Assembly: GCA_000403335.2 (NCBI GenBank)
Contig: KE159617.1
Span: 481,922-545,921 of the forward strand
DNA length: 64,000 nucleotides
Direction: 5' to 3'
Source: Lachnospiraceae bacterium MD335
Lineage (GTDB): Bacteria; Bacillota; Clostridia; Lachnospirales; Lachnospiraceae
Below are positions 17,817 to 27,068 of this stretch, piece after piece. The stretch's first letter is position 1. Each line of letters begins with the position of its first letter. Both the position numbers and the translations under genes were made by a program. The notes beneath the pieces are model-generated. The model had not been told where the DNA came from. It saw nothing but the letters and a program-made list of their open reading frames with translations, and did no database searches.

Positions 17817-18877
17817 TGAGAAAGCCGAACAATATATGGATGATAAAGATAAGCATACTTGCCGCAATAGCGGCAGTATGCCTTTTTGGCTGTGGGAGGA
17901 AATCCACAAATACCAATTTGGAGCAGGGAATGGAATTGGTTGCGCAGTACGATTTTCAGGGTGCGCTTGCGTGTTTTGATTTGGCAAGACTAAACAAAGA
18001 GGATTTGCAGCTTACAAGCAGAGGCGAGGGACTTGCCTATATGGGGCTTGGGGACTATGCGAGTGCACAGAGCGCGTTTTTGGAGTCGATTCAGAATGCC
18101 GGAAATACGGTTACAGCGCTTGAATACGACACAAACTATTATCTTGCGGCGGCGTATATGAAGCAGGGAAAATATGATGATGCTGAGAACGTATATTCGG
18201 CAATTATTGCGTTGAAGCGTAAAGAACTGGACGCATATTATCTGCGCGCGTGCGTTATGCTGAAGAAAAATAATTACGAGGCGGCGGTTAGCGATTTTGA
18301 GAAGGCGTTTTCGCTTGCGCCGGACAATTTGGAGCTGGTGACGGACGCTTATGTGGAAATGCAGGCGGCAGGCTTTGGCGAGGAGGGGAAGACGTATCTT
18401 TCCGACTTTATGGAGCAGAAAGGCAAGAAGCTGTCCGACGGCGAGAAGGGCATGATTTATTACTATCTTGAGGATTACCAAAATGCGCGGACGTATCTTG
18501 ACGGCTTTTTGAACGGAAATGATTCAGGGAAATCCTTGCTTTTGGGGCAGACGTATGAAATGCTTGGCGATATGAATTATGCGACGACGGTATATCAGAC
18601 GTATTTGAGCGGCAATGAGCCGGATGCCGCGATTTACAATAATCTGGGGATGTGTTTGGTGAAGCAGGAGAAGTACAGCGAGGCGCTTGAGGCGTTAGAG
18701 GCGGGAATTGCTGTCGGAGAGTCCGCATATTCGCAGGAGTTAAAATACAATCGGATTATCGTAAATGAATATTTAGGAAACTTTTCGCAGGCAAAAAAAC
18801 TGATGGAAGAATACCTTCAAATCTATCCGGACGATGCGAAAGCAAAGCGGGAATACGAATTTTTGCAGACGCGCTAA
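17816..18877 (+). CDS. TPR-repeat lipoprotein
   Basis: 353 residues. Signal peptide with lipobox LFGC (Cys near residue 26), then at least six tetratricopeptide units (for example EQGMELVAQYDFQGALACFD, AYMKQGKYDDAENVYSAI, NNLGMCLVKQEKYSEALEAL). It is exported and membrane-anchored, and probably mediates protein contacts at the cell surface. ATG 17816 overlaps the stop of the LacI gene (TGATG), so the two are translationally coupled. Function unknown; the coupling hints at an envelope role tied to sugar use, but that is speculation. Confidence 0.85.
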   Translation: MRKPNNIWMIKISILAAIAAVCLFGCGRKSTNTNLEQGMELVAQYDFQGALACFDLARLNKEDLQLTSRGEGLAYMGLGDYASAQSAFLESIQNAGNTVTALEYDTNYYLAAAYMKQGKYDDAENVYSAIIALKRKELDAYYLRACVMLKKNNYEAAVSDFEKAFSLAPDNLELVTDAYVEMQAAGFGEEGKTYLSDFMEQKGKKLSDGEKGMIYYYLEDYQNARTYLDGFLNGNDSGKSLLLGQTYEMLGDMNYATTVYQTYLSGNEPDAAIYNNLGMCLVKQEKYSEALEALEAGIAVGESAYSQELKYNRIIVNEYLGNFSQAKKLMEEYLQIYPDDAKAKREYEFLQTR

Positions 18878-18899
18878 AACTGACAAAGTTGTCATAAAA

Positions 18900-18913
18900 A
18901 CACAAGATATTGT
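18900..18913. promoter_or_regulatory. Candidate NrdR box
   Basis: ACACAAGATATTGT carries the ACAA-N4-TTGT symmetry of NrdR boxes, which regulate ribonucleotide reductase genes. It lies about 40 bp upstream of the nrdD promoter. Only one clear copy is seen, while NrdR usually binds two. Confidence 0.35.
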
Positions 18914-18953
18914 ATTAACATAAAAACAACACGTGGTATTTGGTAGTGTTCGA

Positions 18954-18982
18954 TTGACTTGCAACTTTCAATCTGATATGAT
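18954..18982 (+). promoter_or_regulatory. Promoter of nrdD
   Basis: TTGACT (18954-18959), 17-bp spacer, TATGAT (18977-18982), 45 bp before the nrdD start codon. Confidence 0.75.
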
Positions 18983-19027
18983 TTATTCATATGGCGGTTT
19001 GCCATAGGAAGGAGCAGGTTGAGGTAG

Positions 19028-21451
19028 ATGTTTGAAGTGATTAAGCGTGATGGCAGTGAAACGGAGTTTGGGCTTGGAAAAATCAGCGCTGCCATTATCA
19101 AGGCATTTGAAGCTACGCAGGTACAGTATAATCGGGATATTGTAGATTTGCTGACACTTCGCGTGACTGCGGACATTCAAAATAAGGTAAAAGCGGAAAT
19201 GGTTCACGTCGAGGACATACAGGACAGCGTGGAAAAGGTTTTGGAGCAGGCAGGATATGCCGAAACGGCGAAAGCCTTTATTCTGTACCGGAAACAGCGC
19301 GAGAAAATGCGCAATATGAAATCGACCATTCTTGACTACAAGGAAGTTGTGAACAGCTATGTAAAGGTTGAGGATTGGCGTGTGAAGGAAAATTCGACGG
19401 TTACGTATTCTGTCGGGGGCTTAATTTTATCGAATTCAGGCGCCGTTACGGCAAATTACTGGCTTTCGGAGATTTATGACGAGGAGATTGCACAGGCGCA
19501 CAGAAATGCGGATATTCATATTCACGATTTGTCGATGCTAACGGGTTACTGTGCGGGCTGGTCGCTCAAACAGTTGATTCAGGAAGGTTTGGGCGGTATT
19601 TCGGGAAAGATTACTTCCGCACCGGCAAGACACTTGTCCGTGCTCTGCAACCAAATGGTGAACTTTCTTGGAATTATGCAGAACGAGTGGGCGGGCGCAC
19701 AGGCGTTCTCTTCTTTTGACACGTATCTTGCTCCGTTTGTAAAGGTGGATAATCTTTCTTATGCTGAAGTGAAAAAGTGCATTGAGGCGTTTATCTATGG
19801 CGTAAACACGCCGAGCCGCTGGGGGACGCAGGCGCCCTTCAGCAATATCACGCTGGACTGGACGGTTCCAAACGATTTGGCACAGCTTCCCGCGATTGTG
19901 GGCGGTGAGGAGATGGATTTCTGCTACAAGGACTGCAAGCGGGAAATGGATATGATAAACAAGGCGTTTATTGAAACGATGATTGAGGGGGATTCCAATG
20001 GCAGAGGGTTCCAGTATCCGATACCGACGTATTCAATAACGCGTGATTTTGACTGGTCGGATACGGAAAACAACCGGCTGTTATTTGAAATGACGGCAAA
20101 GTACGGGACACCGTATTTTTCAAACTATATTAACTCGGACATGGAGCCTTCCGATGTGCGCAGTATGTGCTGCCGCCTGCGTCTCGACCTGCGGGAGCTT
20201 CGCAAAAAAACGGGTGGTTTCTTTGGCTCAGGTGAGAGCACGGGAAGTGTTGGTGTTGTCACAATTAATATGCCGCGGATTGCATATTTGGCAAAGGATA
20301 AAAATGATTTTTACAGGCGTCTTGACCGTATGATGGACATCAGCGCGCGTTCACTCAAGGTAAAGCGCGGTGTGATTTCAAGGCTTTTGGAAGAGGGACT
20401 GTATCCGTATACAAAGCGGTATTTGGGCAGCTTTGACAATCATTTTTCTACAATCGGATTAATCGGCATGAATGAGGCGGGACTAAATGCCAGGTGGCTT
20501 GGGAAGGACTTATCGCATAAGGAAACGCAGGACTTTACAAAAGAGGTCTTAAATCATATGCGGGAGCGGCTTTCCGATTATCAGGAGCTTTACGGGGACT
20601 TGTATAATCTTGAGGCGACGCCTGCGGAGAGCACGACGTACCGGCTTGCAAAGCATGACAAGGAACAGTATCCTGATATTATCACGGCGGGACATACGGG
20701 GGATACGCCTTACTATACCAATTCCTCGCATCTGCCGGTTGACTATACGACGGATATTTTTGATGCGCTTGACGTGCAGGATGAGTTACAGACGCTCTAT
20801 ACATCGGGAACCGTGTTTCATGCCTTTTTGGGTGAAAAGCTTCCGGATTGGAAAGCGGCGGCGCAGCTTGTCAGGACGATTGCCGAGAACTACAAGCTGC
20901 CGTATTACACGATGTCTCCTACGTATTCGATTTGCCGCGAACACGGTTATCTGAGCGGGGAACAGAAGCGCTGTCCGAAATGCGGAAGTGTTACGGAGAT
21001 TTACAGCCGCATTACGGGCTATTACCGTCCGGTGCAGAACTGGAATGACGGAAAGCTTCAGGAATATGGAAACCGTACGGAATACAAAATGGACAATATG
21101 GTTTACGCGGCGCATGAGAAGGCGGAAAAGAACAAGCCTGCGGCAAAGAAAGCGACCATGCGCGAAACGGCAGCGGCGGAGCGCGCGGGTACAGGCGTTG
21201 GCAAGCGCAGCGACAGAAATAAGACGATGCTGTTCACGACAAAGACCTGTCCGAATTGCAGGCTTGCAAAGGAGTATTTGAAGGACGTGGATTATACAAT
21301 TGTCGACGCGGAGGACAATTACGACCTCGCGGTGCAGTATGGCGTTATGCAGGCGCCGACACTGGTCATCGTGTCAGGACAGTCACAGCAGAAGTATGTA
21401 AATGCATCAAATATCAGGCGTTATGCAGAGTTTTTACAGACGCGGATATAG
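19028..21451 (+). CDS. nrdD: Anaerobic (class III) ribonucleoside-triphosphate reductase with C-terminal redoxin domain
   Basis: Glycyl-radical enzyme reducing ribonucleotides to deoxyribonucleotides under anoxia. 807 residues: ATP-cone (residues 1-95), ten-stranded barrel core, zinc site near the C-terminus (CPKCG near 655), glycyl-radical segment ITGYYRPVQNWNDGK (about 663-677), a charged linker, and a redoxin-like domain starting TMLFTTKTCPNCRLAKEYL (about 734-752) with a CPNC active site. Fusion of a redoxin suggests electrons come from a thiol system rather than formate. The radical-SAM activase gene nrdG, often adjacent, is not here. pyrF follows after 50 bp. Confidence 0.94.
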   Translation: MFEVIKRDGSETEFGLGKISAAIIKAFEATQVQYNRDIVDLLTLRVTADIQNKVKAEMVHVEDIQDSVEKVLEQAGYAETAKAFILYRKQREKMRNMKSTILDYKEVVNSYVKVEDWRVKENSTVTYSVGGLILSNSGAVTANYWLSEIYDEEIAQAHRNADIHIHDLSMLTGYCAGWSLKQLIQEGLGGISGKITSAPARHLSVLCNQMVNFLGIMQNEWAGAQAFSSFDTYLAPFVKVDNLSYAEVKKCIEAFIYGVNTPSRWGTQAPFSNITLDWTVPNDLAQLPAIVGGEEMDFCYKDCKREMDMINKAFIETMIEGDSNGRGFQYPIPTYSITRDFDWSDTENNRLLFEMTAKYGTPYFSNYINSDMEPSDVRSMCCRLRLDLRELRKKTGGFFGSGESTGSVGVVTINMPRIAYLAKDKNDFYRRLDRMMDISARSLKVKRGVISRLLEEGLYPYTKRYLGSFDNHFSTIGLIGMNEAGLNARWLGKDLSHKETQDFTKEVLNHMRERLSDYQELYGDLYNLEATPAESTTYRLAKHDKEQYPDIITAGHTGDTPYYTNSSHLPVDYTTDIFDALDVQDELQTLYTSGTVFHAFLGEKLPDWKAAAQLVRTIAENYKLPYYTMSPTYSICREHGYLSGEQKRCPKCGSVTEIYSRITGYYRPVQNWNDGKLQEYGNRTEYKMDNMVYAAHEKAEKNKPAAKKATMRETAAAERAGTGVGKRSDRNKTMLFTTKTCPNCRLAKEYLKDVDYTIVDAEDNYDLAVQYGVMQAPTLVIVSGQSQQKYVNASNIRRYAEFLQTRI

Positions 21452-21501
21452 GGTTCAATATAAGAACATGCGATATTAAAAGGAGAGTAGAGGAAAAGAC
21501 G

Positions 21502-22431
21502 ATGATAGACCAGTTGATAAAATTGATTGTTAGTACGGGGGCGCCGATTGTTGTGGGTCTTGACCCGATGATGAAGTTTATACCGGAGCATATCAAAAAA
21601 GCGGCGTTTGAAGAAAAAGGCGAGACGCTTGAGGGAGCAGCGGAAGCAGTTTGGCTTTTTAATAAGGAAATAATTGATAACATTTACGACTTGATTCCGG
21701 CAGTGAAGCCGCAGATTGCGATGTATGAGCAGTTTGGGCTTCCGGGACTTGCGGCGTTTCAAAGGACAGTCAATTATTGTAAGGAAAAAGGGCTGATTGT
21801 CATTGGTGATATTAAGCGCGGTGATATTGGTTCGACATCGGCGGCGTATGCGGCGGCGCATTTGGGGAAGGTACAGGTCGGGGCGAATCTGTATGCGGGA
21901 TTTGGTGAGGATTTTGTGACGGTCAATCCGTATTTTGGCATAGATGGCGTGCAGCCGTTTATTGATGTCTGTAAGGAAGAGAAGAAGGGACTGTTTCTTT
22001 TGGTCAAGACCTCTAATCCAAGCAGCGGTGAGTTTCAGGACAGGCTGATTGACGGCAGACCGCTTTATGAGCACGTCGGCGAAAAGGTAGCGGCGTGGGG
22101 GGAACAGATGATGGGCACGGAAGGCTACAGCTATGTCGGAGCGGTTGTGGGTGCGACATATCCTGAACAGGGTAAGGTTTTGCGTAAACTGATGCCGCAT
22201 TCGTTTATTCTCGTGCCGGGCTACGGTGCACAGGGTGCGTCGGGGAAAGATTTGGTGCACTTTTTTGACGAGCAGGGATTGGGTGCGATTGTCAACTCTT
22301 CAAGGGGAATTATCGCGGCTTATCAAAATGAAAAATATAAAAATTTTGGAGCGGAGAATTTCGCGGATGCCTCAAGACAGGCAGTGATTGATATGCGGGA
22401 GGATATTGACTCGGCGCTTGGGAAGAGATAA
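21502..22431 (+). CDS. pyrF: Orotidine 5'-phosphate decarboxylase
   Basis: Last step of UMP synthesis (OMP to UMP). 309 residues, the longer type 2 form. Motifs: VVGLDPMMKFIPEH near residue 20, IGDIKRGDIGSTSAAYA with the catalytic Lys (about 105), and a C-terminal VPGYGAQGASGKDL phosphate-binding segment. ATG 21502 lies behind AAAAGGAGAG and AGGAAAAG; upstream parts of the open frame overlap nrdD in another frame and are rejected. Its position behind nrdD groups two nucleotide genes. Confidence 0.95.
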   Translation: MIDQLIKLIVSTGAPIVVGLDPMMKFIPEHIKKAAFEEKGETLEGAAEAVWLFNKEIIDNIYDLIPAVKPQIAMYEQFGLPGLAAFQRTVNYCKEKGLIVIGDIKRGDIGSTSAAYAAAHLGKVQVGANLYAGFGEDFVTVNPYFGIDGVQPFIDVCKEEKKGLFLLVKTSNPSSGEFQDRLIDGRPLYEHVGEKVAAWGEQMMGTEGYSYVGAVVGATYPEQGKVLRKLMPHSFILVPGYGAQGASGKDLVHFFDEQGLGAIVNSSRGIIAAYQNEKYKNFGAENFADASRQAVIDMREDIDSALGKR

Positions 22432-22453
22432 GAAATCGGTTTTGGATTGAAAG

Positions 22454-22484
22454 AAATGGCGTGCGAAAAATGCACGCCATTTTA
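22454..22484. terminator. Bidirectional terminator between pyrF and the toxin gene
   Basis: AAATGGCGTGC (22454-22464) pairs perfectly with GCACGCCATTT (22472-22482). T-runs occur on both strands, so it serves both convergent genes. It overlaps the stop codon of the minus-strand toxin gene. Confidence 0.85.
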
Positions 22485-22676
22485 AAATTTGTAGTTAATT
22501 CCGCTCTGCTTTAGAATTGCATTTGCGGTATGCCGTGATTTAATTTTGGTATCAACGGTTATATGACAGTTTGTAATCGGGCTATACCAAATATCATGAT
22601 CCCCTTTTCCGTGCCGTGCAAACATACAACCGTTTTGGGATAGGATTTTGCGTACTTTTTTCTCGTATTCAGCCAT
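22482..22676 (-). CDS. HicA-like toxin (mRNA interferase)
   Basis: 64 residues with the dsRBD-like HicA fold pattern: an N-terminal helix (YEKKVRKILSQNGC), then FARHGKGDHDIWYSP, where the HicA catalytic His lies in the GDHD segment (family form GSHH), a strand with ITVDTK, and a helix HTANAILKQSG. HicA toxins cleave mRNA when freed from HicB. Start ATG overlaps the stop of the antitoxin gene by four bases (ATGA), the usual coupling. Here antitoxin precedes toxin, opposite to classical hicAB. Confidence 0.85.
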   Translation of the reverse strand: MAEYEKKVRKILSQNGCMFARHGKGDHDIWYSPITNCHITVDTKIKSRHTANAILKQSGINYKF

Positions 22677-22894
22677 TACAAAACAACCTTTTCATGTCGT
22701 TCTGACTTAAAGGTCAGGGAAAAGGGCTGAGCTTCGGAAGCATTCAACGCGAGCAGCTCCGGTACGGCAAAACGGGTGCGTTCTAACAGTGCATCAAAGG
22801 AACCGGATTCCAGTACAAGCCCGGGAATATCATTGCTTGTTGCAATCCATACACTGGCTTCTTCGTCCCAAGTAAACGTAATCACATAGTCCAT
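22676..22894 (-). CDS. HicB-type antitoxin with DUF1902 domain
   Basis: 72 residues: YVITFTWDEEASVWIATSND, then IPGLVLESGSFDALLERTR, the partial RNase H-like fold (DUF1902) that covers HicA toxins. It lacks the C-terminal DNA-binding domain of larger HicB proteins, so autoregulation may need another factor. It has a strong GAGGAGG ribosome-binding site before ATG 22894. It makes an operon with the toxin, between pyrF and secA in a housekeeping region. Confidence 0.85.
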   Translation of the reverse strand: MDYVITFTWDEEASVWIATSNDIPGLVLESGSFDALLERTRFAVPELLALNASEAQPFSLTFKSERHEKVVL

Positions 22895-23007
22895 AATATC
22901 CTCCTCGTGGTGTTAACTTTCACAGATATAGAAAGTATAGTATCACTTTTCACGGATCAGGAATGTGCATTTACTGCGCATTCCGTGAGAACATGGCTCA
23001 GGCGTGA

Positions 23008-23087
23008 GGGGCGATTTTTGCGAAGCAAAATTTTCATATCGCCCCGAATTGTTACTATGAGCGGCTCCCAAGCCGTGAATAGTAACA
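23008..23087. repeat. Two adjacent large hairpins (intergenic palindromic element)
   Basis: GGGGCGAT (23008-23015) pairs with ATCGCCCC (23038-23045) around an inner TTTTGCGAAGCAAAA palindrome. TGTTACTAT (23050-23058) pairs with ATAGTAACA (23079-23087) around an inner GCGGCT/AGCCGT stem. The 22895-23301 gap holds this element, the hicB promoter region, the secA promoter and a leader hairpin; I see no gene in it. Confidence 0.65.
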
Positions 23088-23126
23088 GTATAGCACAAAC
23101 TTCACGCTTTGTTAATCGAAAATTCA

Positions 23127-23155
23127 TTGAATTTATAATTTGAATCTGTTACAAT
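23127..23155 (+). promoter_or_regulatory. Promoter of secA
   Basis: TTGAAT (23127-23132), 17-bp spacer, TACAAT (23150-23155). It precedes a hairpin leader and secA. Confidence 0.65.
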
Positions 23156-23177
23156 ACATATTGGTGTGAAAACATTA

Positions 23178-23218
23178 AGAAACTCTAAGCCTGCAAAATA
23201 CGCAGACTAAGAGTTTCT
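23178..23218 (+). promoter_or_regulatory. Hairpin in the secA leader
   Basis: AGAAACTCT (23178-23186) pairs with AGAGTTTCT (23210-23218), with an inner CTGC/GCAG stem. It starts about 15 bases behind the predicted transcription start. No strong T-run follows, so it is more likely an mRNA-stabilising or regulatory structure than a full terminator. Confidence 0.5.
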
Positions 23219-23301
23219 AAATGTTTGGAAAAATGCCAAAAGAACGGCATTTTTCATTCATTTTTGGTAAGAATATAGATTTAGGAATGATTGGAGCAAA
23301 C

Positions 23302-25866
23302 ATGAGTATTATAGAAAAAGTATTTGGTACGCACAGTGACCGTGAGCTTAGAAGAATTGAGCCGATCGTAAAAAAAATTGAGAGCTATCGCGAAGCGATG
23401 GGCAGGCTTACGGACGACGAGCTGAGGGCAAAGACCGCGGAATTTAAAAAGCGTGTTTCGGAAGGGACAAGCCTTGATGAGATTCTGCCGGAGGCATATG
23501 CCGTTGTGCGTGAGGGCGCAAAGCGCGTGCTTAATCAGGAACATTACAGGGTACAGCTGATTGGCGGTATTATTCTGCATCAGGGGCGTATTGCCGAGAT
23601 GAGAACCGGTGAAGGTAAGACACAGACCGCGCTTCTTCCTGCGTATCTCAACGCATTGGAAGGAAAAGGCGTACATGTTGTCACGGTAAACGACTATCTT
23701 GCAAAGCGAGATGCCGAGTGGATGGGACAGGTACATGAATTTTTGGGTCTGAAAGTCGGAGTGGTTTTAAATGACATGAAGCCGGAGGAGCGGCGCGAGG
23801 CGTACGGATGCGATATTACTTATGTCACGAACAATGAGCTCGGCTTTGACTATCTGCGTGACAATATGGTTATCTATAAAGAGCAGCTTGTGTTAAGAGA
23901 TTTGCACTATGCAATCATCGACGAGGTGGACTCCGTTTTAATTGACGAGGCGAGAACCCCGCTGATTATATCGGGACAGAGCAGCAAGTCCACAAAGCTT
24001 TATGAGGTCTGCGATATTTTGGCAAGACAGATGAAGCGCGGTGAGGACGTTCCGGAAATGACAAAAATGGATTTTGTCATGGGTGTTGAGCAGGAGGAAA
24101 CAGGAGACTTTATCGTAAATGAGAAGGATAAAGTCGTGAACCTGACGGCGGCAGGCGTGGACAGGGTGGAAAAATTCTTTCAGATTGAAAACCTTGCCGA
24201 TCCCGAAAACCTTGAAATCCAGCACAATATTATTCTTGCTTTGCGGGCGCATAATCTGATGTTCCGCGATCAGGACTACGTTGTAAAGGACGACCAGGTG
24301 TTGATTGTCGACGAGTTTACGGGACGTATTATGCCGGGACGCCGCTATTCTGACGGACTGCATCAGGCGATTGAGGCGAAGGAGCACGTGAAGGTAAAAC
24401 GCGAGAGCAAGACGCTTGCGACAATCACGTTTCAGAATTTCTTCAATAAATTTGACAAGAAGTGCGGCATGACTGGTACGGCGCTGACGGAAGAACATGA
24501 GTTCCGTGATATTTACGGAATGGACGTTGTGGCGGTTCCGACAAACCGTCCGGTTGCGCGTGTGGACCGTCAGGACAGTGTATATAAGACAAGGAAGGAA
24601 AAGCTGCACGCGATTGTGGACGCGGTGGAGGCGGCGCACGCGACGGGGCAGCCGGTGCTTGTCGGTACGATTACGATTGACGCGAGTGAGGAGCTGAGCA
24701 AGCTTCTGACACGGCGCGGCATTCAGCACAAGGTTTTGAATGCGAAATTCCATGAGCTTGAGGCGGAAATCGTGGCGGACGCCGGACAGCACGGCGCGGT
24801 TACGATTGCGACCAACATGGCTGGACGTGGTACGGATATTAAGCTTGACGAGGAAGCGCGCGCAGCGGGCGGACTGATGATTATCGGTACGGAGCGGCAC
24901 GAGTCAAGACGTATTGATAATCAGCTGCGCGGTCGTTCCGGACGACAGGGCGATCCCGGTACGTCGAGATTTTATATTTCGCTGGAAGACGATTTGATGC
25001 GTCTGTTTGGTTCGGAGCGTCTGATTAGCATGTTTAATACACTGGGTATTCCTGAAGGTCAGGAGATTGAGCACAAAATGCTCACGAGTGCGATTGAGAA
25101 CGCACAGAAAAAGATTGAGAGCAACAACTTTGGCATCAGAAAGAACCTGCTCGAGTATGATCAGGTTATGAATGAGCAAAGAGAGATTATTTACGAGGAG
25201 CGCCGCCGCGTGTTAAACGGCGAGAGTATGCGCGACTTTATCTATAAGATGATTACGGATATTGTGGAGAGTGCGGTCGATACGGCAATCAACGACGATT
25301 TGGAGCCGGAAGAGTGGGATTTGAAGGAATTGAACACACTGTTGCTTCCGATTATTCCGTTGCAGCCCGTCAGGCTCGACCGGATTTCCAAGAAGACGAA
25401 AAACGGCATGAAGCACCAGCTCAAGGAGGAAGCGGTTAAGCTCTATGAGAGCAAGGAAGCGGAGTTCCCTGAGCCGGAAAATATCCGTGAGATAGAGCGC
25501 GTGATTTTGTTGAAAGTCATTGACCGCAAGTGGATGGACCACCTTGACGATATGGATCAGCTGCGTCAGGGCGTCGGACTGCAGGCATATGGACAAAAGA
25601 ACCCGCTTGTAGAGTACAAAATGAGCGGTTACGATATGTTTGACGCGATGATTGCGAGCATGAAACAGGATACGGTGCGTCTGCTGCTGCATGTGAAGGT
25701 AGAGCAGAAGGTAGAGCGCGAGGAGGTTGCCAAGGTTACGGGCACCAACAAGGACGATACGCTCCAAAAAGGCACGGTCAAGAAAGAGGCAAGGATTTAT
25801 CCGAATGATCCGTGTCCGTGCGGAAGCGGCAAGAAGTACAAGATGTGCTGCGGCAGAAATTCGTAG
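23302..25866 (+). CDS. secA: Preprotein translocase ATPase SecA
   Basis: ATPase motor that pushes unfolded secretory proteins through SecYEG (secY is at 43464). 854 residues. Walker A in [17 protein letters not shown] (about 101-117), [16 protein letters not shown] (about 206-221), second helicase-type domain with [11 protein letters not shown] and [10 protein letters not shown], and C-terminal zinc motif [16 protein letters not shown] that binds SecB or the ribosome/lipids. ATG 23302 (MSIIEKVFG) is chosen, as the upstream extension to 23221 enters the leader hairpin. prfB follows after 73 bp, a classic Firmicutes pairing. Confidence 0.97.
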   Translation: MSIIEKVFGTHSDRELRRIEPIVKKIESYREAMGRLTDDELRAKTAEFKKRVSEGTSLDEILPEAYAVVREGAKRVLNQEHYRVQLIGGIILHQGRIAEMRTGEGKTQTALLPAYLNALEGKGVHVVTVNDYLAKRDAEWMGQVHEFLGLKVGVVLNDMKPEERREAYGCDITYVTNNELGFDYLRDNMVIYKEQLVLRDLHYAIIDEVDSVLIDEARTPLIISGQSSKSTKLYEVCDILARQMKRGEDVPEMTKMDFVMGVEQEETGDFIVNEKDKVVNLTAAGVDRVEKFFQIENLADPENLEIQHNIILALRAHNLMFRDQDYVVKDDQVLIVDEFTGRIMPGRRYSDGLHQAIEAKEHVKVKRESKTLATITFQNFFNKFDKKCGMTGTALTEEHEFRDIYGMDVVAVPTNRPVARVDRQDSVYKTRKEKLHAIVDAVEAAHATGQPVLVGTITIDASEELSKLLTRRGIQHKVLNAKFHELEAEIVADAGQHGAVTIATNMAGRGTDIKLDEEARAAGGLMIIGTERHESRRIDNQLRGRSGRQGDPGTSRFYISLEDDLMRLFGSERLISMFNTLGIPEGQEIEHKMLTSAIENAQKKIESNNFGIRKNLLEYDQVMNEQREIIYEERRRVLNGESMRDFIYKMITDIVESAVDTAINDDLEPEEWDLKELNTLLLPIIPLQPVRLDRISKKTKNGMKHQLKEEAVKLYESKEAEFPEPENIREIERVILLKVIDRKWMDHLDDMDQLRQGVGLQAYGQKNPLVEYKMSGYDMFDAMIASMKQDTVRLLLHVKVEQKVEREEVAKVTGTNKDDTLQKGTVKKEARIYPNDPCPCGSGKKYKMCCGRNS

Positions 25867-25939
25867 CGTAATTTCGTTATTTTAACAGAATAAATGGAAT
25901 TAAAATTCAGTGCAAAGGCATAAAAGGTGGTGATACGCA

Positions 25940-27062
25940 ATGGTAGAACTCGACCAAATGAAACAGGAGTTACAGACGTACGAAAGTCCATTAGCGGAAG
26001 TGAGGGATTCACTTTGACCTCGCTGGTAAGGAAAAGCGAATAGAAGAGCTTGAGCGCGAGATGGAGGCGCCCGGTTTTTGGGACGATCCCGACCGCTCCA
26101 ACAAGCTGATGAAAGAGCTGAAACAGCTTAAAGACACGGTTGACGAGTGCAACGGTCTGAAAACACAGTATGAGGATATTGAGACGCTGATTGAGATGGG
26201 ATATGAGGCACAGGACGCCGAAATGATACCGGAAATCAGGGAGGAGCTTGACCGGTTTGTCGAAACGTTTGAGGCGCTCCGGATTGGCACGCTTTTATCA
26301 GAAGAATACGACAAGTGCAACGCTATTTTGAAGCTAAACGCAGGCGCGGGCGGTACGGAGAGCTGCGACTGGGCGGGAATGCTTTACCGTATGTATACGC
26401 GGTGGGCGGAGCGCAAGGGCTTTTCAATTGATGTGCTGGATTTCCTCGACGGAGATGAGGCGGGCATCAAATCAATTACGTTTCAGGTGAACGGGGAAAA
26501 TGCATACGGATATTTGAAGTCGGAAAAGGGTGTGCACAGGCTTGTGCGGATTTCTCCTTTTAACGCGCAGGGAAAACGGCAGACCTCCTTTGTGTCGCTT
26601 GACGTTATGCCGGACATTGAGGAGGATTTGGACGTTGAAATTAACGAGGATGATCTGCGCATTGATACGTATCGAAGCAGCGGTGCGGGCGGTCAGCATA
26701 TTAATAAAACGTCTTCCGCAATCCGCATTACGCATATTCCGACGGGAACTGTTGTTCAGTGTCAAAATGAGCGTTCGCAGTTTCAAAATAAGGACAAGGC
26801 AATGCAGATGCTGAAGGCAAAGCTCTTTTTGCTCAAGCAGGAGGCAAATGCCGAAAAGCTCTCCGATATTCGCGGAGAGATTAAGGACATCGGCTGGGGA
26901 AATCAAATCCGCTCGTATGTCATGCAGCCGTACACAATGGTAAAGGACCACAGAACCAATTTTGAGTCGGGGAACGTGGACGCTGTTATGGACGGCGGGC
27001 TGGACGGCTTTATTAATGCATTTTTGAAGTGGAGAAGCAGCGGCGCCGTACAGAAGGGATAG
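25940..27062 (+). CDS. prfB: Peptide chain release factor 2, made by +1 programmed frameshift
   Basis: RF2 ends translation at UGA and UAA. The gene is split: 25 codons from ATG 25940 end at an in-frame TGA (26015-26017). Translation resumes in the +1 frame from 26016 (GAC) to 27062, giving about 373 residues. Motifs: the stop-codon recognition tripeptide SPF in VRISPFNAQGK and the catalytic GGQ in SGAGGQHINKT. AAAGGTGGTGAT is its ribosome-binding site. The frameshift makes RF2 regulate its own level. It is 73 bp behind secA. Confidence 0.95.
26002..26018 (+). promoter_or_regulatory. prfB programmed frameshift site
   Basis: CTTTGAC at 26012-26018 is the canonical slippery CUU UGA C. A short Shine-Dalgarno-like GAGGGA lies just before it, as in other prfB genes, but is weaker than the AGGGGG of E. 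coli and sits one base further away. Slow decoding of the UGA when RF2 is scarce promotes the shift. Confidence 0.92.
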
Positions 27063-27068
27063 ACCGTT

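Noticed and set aside
22907..23143. 78-codon plus-strand frame upstream of secA
   Set aside because: It reads through the hicB upstream region and two large hairpins; no ribosome-binding site and no protein-like pattern.
24497..24697. Arg-rich frames inside secA and similar ones inside nrdD, glgP and prfB
   Set aside because: Shadows of the real genes in other frames, with composition skewed by the parent codons and no ribosome-binding sites.
26061..27062. prfB as a separate 333-residue gene starting at 26061
   Set aside because: The canonical frameshift joins it to the 25 codons upstream; starting at 26061 would lose the conserved N-terminus.
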